A stretch of DNA of 8,636 nt from RGIG8782 sp017475895 (GTDB lineage: Bacteria; Pseudomonadota; Alphaproteobacteria; Rickettsiales; UBA1997): positions 1-8,636 of the forward strand of contig CAMVHP010000040.1 of the NCBI GenBank assembly GCA_947167315.1, written 5' to 3'. Positions 1-5,595 of the stretch are shown piece by piece. A program made the translations under genes and the position numbers. The notes under the pieces are model-generated. The model saw only the letters and a list, made by a program, of their open reading frames with translations. It did no database searches and was not told where the DNA came from. How positions within the stretch are numbered: the first letter of the stretch is position 1; every line of letters starts with the position of its first letter.

Positions 1-1241
1 ACTTTACCTTTGTTTTCTGGTTTTTTGGCAAAATTTAAGAAATTATTTAGTTGATATTCAAATTTATAATTTATTTCATCTAGGTCTTGACGATTACAAA
101 GTTGAACAATATTGTTATTTGTGTTAATGGATATTAAATCAGCAAGTAAATAATTGTAGGCGTCACTCTCTGTTTCGTCAAAAGAATTAAGCAATATCTT
201 TGCTTTATTTTTGGTTTTTTCCGTAGTATTACCAATCCAATGCATCACATTATCTTGGTCAATAATTAAAGTTAAATCTGATCTTTCTCCAATATTTTTT
301 TGTCCACTTAAAAAATATTCCACTGTTTTAGTTTTATCACCCCTACTTGTTGTTAAAGTATAAAGTGGTTTCTTTTTACCATCTTTGTTCAAGTAAAACA
401 CTCCAGACTTTTTCACATTATTTTTAAATTCACCTTCAAAAACCCCCTGTTCGGTGTATTGTTTACCATTTTTATCGTTGTATTTATCATAAACAAGTCC
501 GCCTTTGTATTTCAGTAGACCATCACGATATATAACTCCATAACCGGTACAACTGGCACCTGTGAATCTCCCAATATACATACTACCATTAGCATAACGC
601 TTTATTCCCGTAAAGATCTCTCCAAAAACACCACTACGTACACCATCATCCATATCACCATTGGCGTAGTAAGTTGTTCCCTTAATTAATAAATCATCTT
701 TAAATTCACCGGTATACCTATCACCATTAGCATCAATAAACGTCCCCTCTTTTAAAGCACCATATGAATCAAATATACCCCTTTTTATACTACCATCAAT
801 ATAATAACAGACACCAGTAGAGGTTTTACCATATAAATACGCAAATTCACCCAAAAAATTACCATCCAGATATAGCATCATGTTTATGGAATCCGACAAC
901 TTGTCTAGACCAAAAAGTCTGTCTATTGTATTTTTTTCCACCCTACCACCATTTTCATCTATTTTATAAACCTTCGCATCACTAATTGGTATGTTGTCCT
1001 TATATTCACACTCGATTTCATGACCATCAACATACAGATATTTTCCCCTGCCGTTTTTCTTTCCATTTACGTAACTACCTTCAAATACCTTCTTATTGCC
1101 ACAATACACCTCACCGATACCAGTAAAGTTTCCTATTGGACTTCCATCTTCAAAGTGATATGTTAATTTACCAAAAAGTGTACGTTTAACCGCTCCTTTG
1201 TCATCGAGGTCAATTTGTATTCTGCGTCTATTCTCTTCCAT
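1..1241 (-). CDS. MORN-repeat protein, partial (C-terminus beyond left edge)
   Basis: The reading frame is open from an ATG at 1241 to the left edge, giving 413 residues and no stop. An in-frame TGA lies nine bases upstream of the ATG, so this is the first possible ATG; the Shine-Dalgarno (SD) signal is weak. Residues about 20-290 carry degenerate MORN-type units of the form (Y/F)xGxFxNGxxxGxGxxxxxxG, for example FEGSYVNGKKNGRGKYLYVDG spread over 53-73, DRYTGEF at 174-180, MYIGRF at 221-226 and FEGEFKNN at 269-276. Residues about 292-413 form a non-MORN domain that aligns with residues about 126-245 of the neighbouring gene, so the two are paralogs. MORN repeats form beta-hairpin arrays and in eukaryotes are linked to membranes or protein binding. 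There is no signal peptide or membrane segment. A cytoplasmic or T4SS-secreted role is only inferred. The MORN assignment is fairly sure; the function is unknown. Confidence 0.85.
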   Translation of the reverse strand, partial: MEENRRRIQIDLDDKGAVKRTLFGKLTYHFEDGSPIGNFTGIGEVYCGNKKVFEGSYVNGKKNGRGKYLYVDGHEIECEYKDNIPISDAKVYKIDENGGRVEKNTIDRLFGLDKLSDSINMMLYLDGNFLGEFAYLYGKTSTGVCYYIDGSIKRGIFDSYGALKEGTFIDANGDRYTGEFKDDLLIKGTTYYANGDMDDGVRSGVFGEIFTGIKRYANGSMYIGRFTGASCTGYGVIYRDGLLKYKGGLVYDKYNDKNGKQYTEQGVFEGEFKNNVKKSGVFYLNKDGKKKPLYTLTTSRGDKTKTVEYFLSGQKNIGERSDLTLIIDQDNVMHWIGNTTEKTKNKAKILLNSFDETESDAYNYLLADLISINTNNNIVQLCNRQDLDEINYKFEYQLNNFLNFAKKPENKGK

Positions 1242-1338
1242 TTTTCTTAATCAACATTATTTGTGTAAATATTATGCAAATACTATACCATATTTTACAT
1301 AAATATCAAGTTCATAACAAAATTACTTATTAAAATAA
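1242..1338 (-). promoter_or_regulatory. Promoter of the left MORN gene in the 97-base spacer
   Basis: Read on the minus strand, TTGATA (1304-1309) is followed after 16 bases by TATAGT (1282-1287). The -10 box is preceded by TGG, which gives an extended -10 (TGnTATAnT). The start codon lies 40 bases downstream of the -10 box. The spacer contains TAAAATATGG, almost identical to the corresponding part of the promoter at 2830-2857. The gene can therefore be transcribed independently of the neighbour upstream. Prediction is from consensus match only. Confidence 0.6.
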
Positions 1339-2793
1339 TTAATGATTATGGTTAGCGTTAGCAAACCATTGATTGATGTTTGTAATATATTCGTTAACAT
1401 GCTGTAGACATTCGTTAAGCCACTCTTCCTTATTTGTAATAACACCCTCAGATGGCGACTTGGATTTTTCAGCCCACTTAGTCTTTGGATGTATATATCC
1501 ATATTGGCCAGCCATCTGTTTCTCTATTTCAAGCATATCGAACACTGCATGTTTTAACTCTTCACTGTTTAACTCTAGCGCCAAATTTTCTAAACATTTT
1601 CTATTATTAATATAGTCCTGTAATTCAATTTGAATATTCTGCAACATCACTTGTTTTTTTTCGTCTTCATTTACCGTCTGCACTCCTTCCTTCAATGTAT
1701 TTAACTGCCATTCTGTCTGCTGTGCGTACTTGTTGGCGGATAATATTTCATCAGCCAACTGAAAATATTCTGTGACACTGTTAATATCCATATTCCCATC
1801 AGCAATATTTTTAGCAAATTCATTTGTTACTAATTTTGACAACAAAATGCAATTACCAACTCCTTGGATCTTACGTACCAATAAATTACAATTATTTTTA
1901 TTATTTAAAACATTAATCGCATCCTTATATTTGTATAATGCTCCAGAAGTATCAACAACAAAAACATTACCGTTTGTATATATAACACCTACAGAATGCC
2001 TATTTTCAATAACATTTTCAGCATTAAATTTAGTAGCGATAAGTCTAGACATTATTACCTTATCTTGTTTCTGTTCTTTGGCGAAATTAATAAATTTATC
2101 CAATTGAGTTTGAAAGTCATCAGAACAGTTAAAACATAAATCATAATTGTTAATAAATTGAACAACTTTATCATTTGTATTAATTAATGATAAATTTGCT
2201 AGTAATTTATCATAACAACAACTTATTCTATCAAATGAGTCAAGTACTGTATTTGCTTTTATTTTGACTTCATCTATTGTTTCATTAGAGCAATACCAAC
2301 ACAACGCATGTCTGTCATCAATTGTAGCAATAAGATCCGGTATACATCCGCTATCTGACTGTTCACTTAAAAAATATCTTATCACCACAACACCATTTTC
2401 AAGTGTTTCTAACGTATAAATTAGGTTATTATCAACGGCCGAGTAAAATTCTGCACGTCTCATCACGCCATTTTCATATTCAACACCAATACCTCCTTGT
2501 TTACAAATCACTATTCCTACACCATTGGGAACTTGGCTTTCATTAAAAGGACCTGTATAATTAAACTCATTACATTCAATTTCATTAATCTTTCTCTGTA
2601 GTAGTTCTAGTATTTCTGCTTTGCTAGGTAATTTTCTGTCATATATTTTTGCCCTCACAACATCATTATTACTATTACTCTTTCTATTCATTTTGTTAGG
2701 TAATTTTTTGTCATGTATTTTTGCACTCGACAACGAATAGTTCACTCGGACAAGTGTTTTGTTATGTAATTTTTCGTTATGCACTTTTGCCAT
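1339..2793 (-). CDS. MORN-like paralog with N-terminal triplicate motif and possible clan CE-like catalytic residues
   Basis: The product is 484 residues from the ATG at 2793. A GGGGGTG SD-like run sits just upstream (2797-2803), so this start is preferred over an in-frame TTG at 2805, which lacks any SD. Layout: residues 2-58 hold three copies of AK(V/I)(H/Y)(N/D)xKL(H/P)(N/S)K; about 74-115 are a MORN-like remnant (YTGPFNE, EYENG); about 126-245 are the domain shared with the gene at 1-1241 (YTL, YFLS, SFD, LLA, INTN and NFAK anchors). Residues about 258-332 contain H266 in RHSVGVIY, D281 in VFVVDTSG, Q310 in KIQGVGN and C315 in GNCILLSK. The last 150 residues look helical and hydrophilic. 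There is no signal peptide or transmembrane segment. It is transcribed divergently from virB8/virB9. I do not recognise a named family; an effector-type enzyme is a hypothesis. Confidence 0.85.
   Translation of the reverse strand: MAKVHNEKLHNKTLVRVNYSLSSAKIHDKKLPNKMNRKSNSNNDVVRAKIYDRKLPSKAEILELLQRKINEIECNEFNYTGPFNESQVPNGVGIVICKQGGIGVEYENGVMRRAEFYSAVDNNLIYTLETLENGVVVIRYFLSEQSDSGCIPDLIATIDDRHALCWYCSNETIDEVKIKANTVLDSFDRISCCYDKLLANLSLINTNDKVVQFINNYDLCFNCSDDFQTQLDKFINFAKEQKQDKVIMSRLIATKFNAENVIENRHSVGVIYTNGNVFVVDTSGALYKYKDAINVLNNKNNCNLLVRKIQGVGNCILLSKLVTNEFAKNIADGNMDINSVTEYFQLADEILSANKYAQQTEWQLNTLKEGVQTVNEDEKKQVMLQNIQIELQDYINNRKCLENLALELNSEELKHAVFDMLEIEKQMAGQYGYIHPKTKWAEKSKSPSEGVITNKEEWLNECLQHVNEYITNINQWFANANHNH
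1798..2022 (-). other. Candidate clan CE-like catalytic segment (H-D-Q-C)
   Basis: Residues about 258-332 of the 484-residue protein show His266 at the start of a hydrophobic strand (HSVGVIY), Asp281 at the end of the next strand (VFVVDTSG), Gln310, then Cys315 five residues later at the head of a hydrophobic helix (CILLSKLVTNEF). The order and strand/helix context resemble the His-Asp-Gln-Cys arrangement of Ulp1/SENP and YopJ-like proteins. The glycine that usually follows the catalytic Cys is Ile here, the His is not followed by Trp or Tyr, and the Asp-to-Gln spacing is shorter than in Ulp1. This is pattern recognition, not a profile hit. Confidence 0.35.
2620..2790 (-). repeat. Three in-frame 33-bp direct repeats
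   Basis: Three 33-base copies occupy 2758-2790, 2692-2724 and 2620-2652 on the minus strand. Each encodes an 11-residue motif (AKVHNEKLHNK, AKIHDKKLPNK, AKIYDRKLPSK). The second and third copies differ at only three bases by eye, the first and second at five. They are separated by unrelated spacers of 33 and 39 bases, so the periods are 66 and 72 bases. The first copy begins directly after the initiator Met. High nucleotide identity suggests recent duplication or gene conversion. Confidence 0.85.
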
Positions 2794-2815
2794 ATACACC
2801 CCCAAAAACTAGAAA

Positions 2816-2831
2816 ATACTATCTTTAGTAT
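2816..2831. promoter_or_regulatory. Inverted repeat at the transcription start of the MORN-like gene
   Basis: ATACTA and TAGTAT are perfect 6-base inverted arms around a 4-base loop. On the minus strand they begin within the -10 box (2830-2835) and extend into the predicted first transcribed bases. The position would suit an operator or a 5'-end hairpin, but the arms are short and AT-rich, so this could be chance. Confidence 0.3.
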
Positions 2832-2857
2832 CATACCACATTTTAGCCAATTGTCAA
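2830..2857 (-). promoter_or_regulatory. Promoter of the 484-residue MORN-like gene
   Basis: On the minus strand a perfect TTGACA -35 box (2852-2857) is followed after 16 bases by TATGAT (2830-2835). TGG directly precedes the -10 box, giving an extended -10. The spacer includes TAAAATGTGG, matching TAAAATATGG in the promoter of the paralogous gene at 1282-1309. The start codon lies 36 bases downstream of the -10 box. Confidence 0.65.
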
Positions 2858-2912
2858 TGACCTTGAAACATATAGTCCACTACTCTTCACTTTATGTAAT
2901 ATAACAAAATTC

Positions 2913-2940
2913 TTGATAAAATTATTTTTCATTATATTAT
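2913..2940 (+). promoter_or_regulatory. Promoter of the virB8 operon
   Basis: TTGATA (2913-2918) and TATTAT (2935-2940) each match the consensus at five of six bases and are 16 bases apart. Transcription would start near 2947, which puts the in-frame ATG at 2939 inside the -10 box and favours the ATG at 2978 as the virB8 start. The divergent MORN-like promoter begins about 55 bases away, so the two units share one control region. Confidence 0.5.
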
Positions 2941-2977
2941 GTACTTAGCAGACTATGTTACAGACAACAAAACAATA

Positions 2978-3763
2978 ATGAGTGACAAGGAAAAAATAAA
3001 ATATTCTGATGTGGTGAGGGCGGTTGTTGAGGAAAAGAAATACTTTAAGGATGCAATGGACTGGTACTGTGTAAAGTATTTGAATGTAACTGCCGAAAGA
3101 ACATATTTTATTTTGATTTCAGTGTTAAGTTTTCTGATACTAATATTCTTGTATTTTACAATTAAAAACATGTTACCATTAAAAGAGGAGTTTCCGGTTT
3201 TAATTAAAAGAGATAACACAGTGGATTATTATACAAAAATATCACCCATAAAACCAGAGGGATTAAACTATAACTCTAATGAAGCAATTTTAAGGTTTCT
3301 ACTGATAAATTACACAAGAGAAATGTTTACCCACAACTACAAAACCGGAAGTATAGATGATTTAAATGAAAAATTAACAAAGATGAGAAATTATTCCACA
3401 AATGAGGTGTTTCAAAAGTTTAAAAATACCTTCAATCAGTTGTCCGGAAGTATGTTTAACAAAAATGTCAGCCAGAATGTATACATAAGATCATTTAGAT
3501 TCATAAAACAGGATAAAAAGAGCGCTAAAGATAAAATGAAAAGTTATATCTTTAGCACCATACCAACAGAAGCAGAAATAACGTACACAACTGAATTTAT
3601 AAACGAAAGTGGTGAAAGGTCACGAACAAATGGAAAAATTTTGCTGACTTTTAAATATGAGACAATAAAATATAACAGTATAAAGAATGAATTTACAAAA
3701 CCGGTTTTAATAATAACAAATTATGACATTATTGGAGAAAAAAAAGATGAACCGTCTAATTAG
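2978..3763 (+). CDS. virB8: Type IV secretion protein VirB8
   Basis: VirB8 is a bitopic inner-membrane protein whose periplasmic domain helps assemble the T4SS core and contacts VirB9 and VirB10. The product from the ATG at 2978 has 261 residues: a cytoplasmic N-terminus of about 42 residues with the ERTYF segment, one membrane helix at about 43-62 (ILISVLSFLILIFLYF), then a periplasmic domain of about 200 residues with family-like features, including a strand around DNTVDYYTKI and the helix NEAILRFLLINYTREMF. The usual family length is about 220-260 residues. Another in-frame ATG at 2939 would add 13 residues, but it lies within the predicted -10 box; neither start has a clear SD. The gene ends inside virB9 (17-base overlap), implying coupled translation. 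It heads the plus-strand operon. Domain assignment is from recognised patterns. Confidence 0.88.
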   Translation: MSDKEKIKYSDVVRAVVEEKKYFKDAMDWYCVKYLNVTAERTYFILISVLSFLILIFLYFTIKNMLPLKEEFPVLIKRDNTVDYYTKISPIKPEGLNYNSNEAILRFLLINYTREMFTHNYKTGSIDDLNEKLTKMRNYSTNEVFQKFKNTFNQLSGSMFNKNVSQNVYIRSFRFIKQDKKSAKDKMKSYIFSTIPTEAEITYTTEFINESGERSRTNGKILLTFKYETIKYNSIKNEFTKPVLIITNYDIIGEKKDEPSN

Positions 3764-4502
3764 GTATTACTTTACTATAGTACTATTGCTGGTGGCTAAA
3801 GATCTGTGGGCAGTTCAACTACCAAGGGTTATAGGAGCAGAGAAAAGATTCAGAGCATACATATACAACCCAAATGATGTATATAGGTACGTTGGACACT
3901 ACTTATCACAGTCCTATATAGAATTTGAGCAAGGAGAAACGATACAAACAATATCTATGGGTGATACCATGTCTTGGCAAACGGTTGTTATGCAAAACAA
4001 ATTATTTCTAAAGCCAATATTGGATTTTGCCAACACAAATATGACAGTTATGACAAATAAAAGAACATACCACTTTGAACTTGATGCTGTCGAGGCAGCT
4101 TCGGTGCAGGAGGATGATGTACTATTTTATGTAAAGTTTATGTATCCGGAAACAGAAGATAAAAATATTGTAACTTTTAACAGTACAAAAAACAGAAGTG
4201 ACATGCCCGACCTCAGAAATCTCGACTTGTACAATTTCAACTACGAATTCAGTGGAAGTGATAATATAGCACCGGTTAAGGTATTTGATGATGGAGACTT
4301 CACATATATGGAATTTGGCAGCAATAACTATGAATTACCAGCCATTTATGCCGTTGATTCCAGTGGTTATGAGGGTTTAGTGAATTACAGAATAGTCGAA
4401 AATTATTTGGTTATAGAACAGGTGTCAAGTCAATTTACACTTCGTAGTGGAGCGGATATTGTCTGTGTTTACAACAACAATTTGTACAAAATAAAAAGAT
4501 AG
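3747..4502 (+). CDS. virB9: Type IV secretion protein VirB9 (CagX/TrbG family)
   Basis: VirB9 is the periplasmic/outer-membrane core component that, with VirB7 and VirB10, forms the T4SS outer ring. The ATG at 3747 is preceded by GGAG (3734-3737) nine bases away and opens a clear signal peptide (MNRLIRYYFTIVLLLVAKDLWA, split after about residue 22, before VQLPR). This start is preferred to the ATG at 3723, which would bury the signal. The N-terminal domain (about 24-135) has the family pattern GDTMSWQ, NKLFLKP and TNMTVMTNKRTYHFEL. The C-terminal beta-sandwich (about 155-245) has VFDDGDFTYMEF, ELPAIYAVD and LRSGADIVCVYNN. Both domains are present, so this is a full-length 251-residue VirB9, unlike the shortened second VirB9 copies reported in Rickettsiales. 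No virB10 follows; pheS begins eight bases after the stop. Confidence 0.93.
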   Translation: MNRLIRYYFTIVLLLVAKDLWAVQLPRVIGAEKRFRAYIYNPNDVYRYVGHYLSQSYIEFEQGETIQTISMGDTMSWQTVVMQNKLFLKPILDFANTNMTVMTNKRTYHFELDAVEAASVQEDDVLFYVKFMYPETEDKNIVTFNSTKNRSDMPDLRNLDLYNFNYEFSGSDNIAPVKVFDDGDFTYMEFGSNNYELPAIYAVDSSGYEGLVNYRIVENYLVIEQVSSQFTLRSGADIVCVYNNNLYKIKR

Positions 4503-4509
4503 GTAAAGT

Positions 4510-5556
4510 ATGGATTTGGAAAAAATAAAAAAAGAGTTTTTGGAAAAGATTGAGAAAGTTAAAAGTGTGGAGGACGTAAAGTCCCTAAAGGTTGAGTTTT
4601 TGGGTAAAAAAAGTGAAATCAACAGTCTAATGAAAAGTATATCAACTTTAACCCTCGAGGAGAAAAAAACAATTGGTGTAGAAATAAACAATCTTAGAAA
4701 CTTTTTAACGGATGAACTAGAGAAAATCGAAAGTATTGTTTTACAAAAAAAGGTAGAAGAGGATCTAAAAAGAGAAGCTTTAGATATAACACTGCCGGTT
4801 AGAGTGGAGAATACTGGTTATATACACCCGATAGCTAGAGTTCAGCAGGAATTAAGAGAAATAATGTATTCCATGGGATTTTCTCTAACAAACGGTCCAG
4901 AAATAGAAGACGATTGGAATTGTTTTGAGGGTTTAAACATACCAAAGCACCACCCCGCAAGACAAATGCAGGATACATTTTATTTAAAAAACGACATCGA
5001 AAACAATAATGTGTTACTTCTGAGAACTCAAACGACCACAATGGAAGTAAGAGAAATGACAAATAATAAACCACCATTTAAATTTATTTGTACCGGTAAA
5101 GTGTTCAGAAGTGAAATGGATGCCACACATTGCCCCATGTTTCACCAAATGGAGGGGGTTTATGTAGACGAAGGAGTAAGTGCACAGGATCTGAAGGATT
5201 GCCTAACAACAATATTAAAAAAGTTTTTTAATCTCAACGAAGTGCCGTTAAGATTCAGGCCCAGTTATTTCCCGTTTACATCACCAAGCATAGAGATTGA
5301 CATAAAGTGTAAAAAACAAGAGGGAAAAATCGTTATAGGAGAAGGAGATGATTGGATGGAGGTTGTGGGAGCCGGTATGCTACATCCAAACGTATTTAGA
5401 AATGTTGGTGTGGATACTGAAAAATATACCGGTTTTGCCTTCGGTTTTGGAATTGAAAGATTGGCGATGATGAAATATGGTATAAGAGATATGAGAAACT
5501 TGTATGATGGCGATATAAGATTTTTGAAACACTATGGTTTTAGATTGTTTGAATAA
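4510..5556 (+). CDS. pheS: Phenylalanine--tRNA ligase alpha subunit
   Basis: PheS is the catalytic alpha subunit of the cytoplasmic alpha2-beta2 enzyme that charges tRNA-Phe. The product has 348 residues, within the usual bacterial range. It starts with the coiled-coil arm that contacts tRNA (about 1-90, Lys/Glu-rich). The class II core follows: HHPARQMQDTFY at 147-158, motif 2 around GKVFRSEMDATHCPMFHQ (196-213), the phenylalanine-pocket segment FPFTSPSIEID (254-264), and motif 3 GFAFGFGIERLAMMKYG (308-324). At 172-177 it reads RTQTTT where bacterial PheS typically has RTHTS, so a usually conserved His is Gln174 and the Ser is Thr176. A weak AGG overlaps the virB9 stop. pheT does not follow directly and must lie elsewhere. 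Confidence 0.97.
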   Translation: MDLEKIKKEFLEKIEKVKSVEDVKSLKVEFLGKKSEINSLMKSISTLTLEEKKTIGVEINNLRNFLTDELEKIESIVLQKKVEEDLKREALDITLPVRVENTGYIHPIARVQQELREIMYSMGFSLTNGPEIEDDWNCFEGLNIPKHHPARQMQDTFYLKNDIENNNVLLLRTQTTTMEVREMTNNKPPFKFICTGKVFRSEMDATHCPMFHQMEGVYVDEGVSAQDLKDCLTTILKKFFNLNEVPLRFRPSYFPFTSPSIEIDIKCKKQEGKIVIGEGDDWMEVVGAGMLHPNVFRNVGVDTEKYTGFAFGFGIERLAMMKYGIRDMRNLYDGDIRFLKHYGFRLFE

Positions 5557-5595
5557 ATTTATAATTAATTTAACTGTATGATAAAGTGAGGTTAT

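Noticed and set aside
1325..1340. AT-only hairpin (TTATT..AATAA) after the stop of the MORN-like gene as a terminator
   Set aside because: The arms are five A/T pairs with a two-base loop and no GC stem, so it is too weak to call as a rho-independent terminator.
1373..2107. Plus-strand open frames at 1373-1615 and 1772-2107
   Set aside because: They lie antisense within the 484-residue gene, have no SD or promoter, and encode Ser/Leu/Phe-rich peptides typical of the reverse strand of AT-rich genes.
2620..2790. Rickettsial palindromic element or CRISPR-like array
   Set aside because: The three 33-bp units are direct, in-frame, protein-coding and not palindromic, with only three copies and unequal coding spacers.
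2794..2805. TTG at 2805 as the start of the MORN-like gene
   Set aside because: The G-rich SD-like run lies downstream of this TTG and directly ahead of the ATG at 2793, and no SD precedes the TTG.
2939..2977. Upstream ATG at 2939 as the virB8 start
   Set aside because: It overlaps the predicted -10 box and lacks an SD; the 13 added residues match no VirB8 feature I recognise. It cannot be excluded if the promoter prediction is wrong.
2953..5077. Minus-strand open frames at 2953-3219, 4425-4691 and 4835-5077
   Set aside because: They are antisense to virB8, virB9/pheS and pheS, whose family motifs are clear, and they have no independent signals.
5538..5565. TATAAT at 5560-5565 as an internal promoter for aas
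   Set aside because: The -10 box is perfect, but no acceptable -35 or TGn extension is present, and TATAAT is frequent by chance in such AT-rich spacers.
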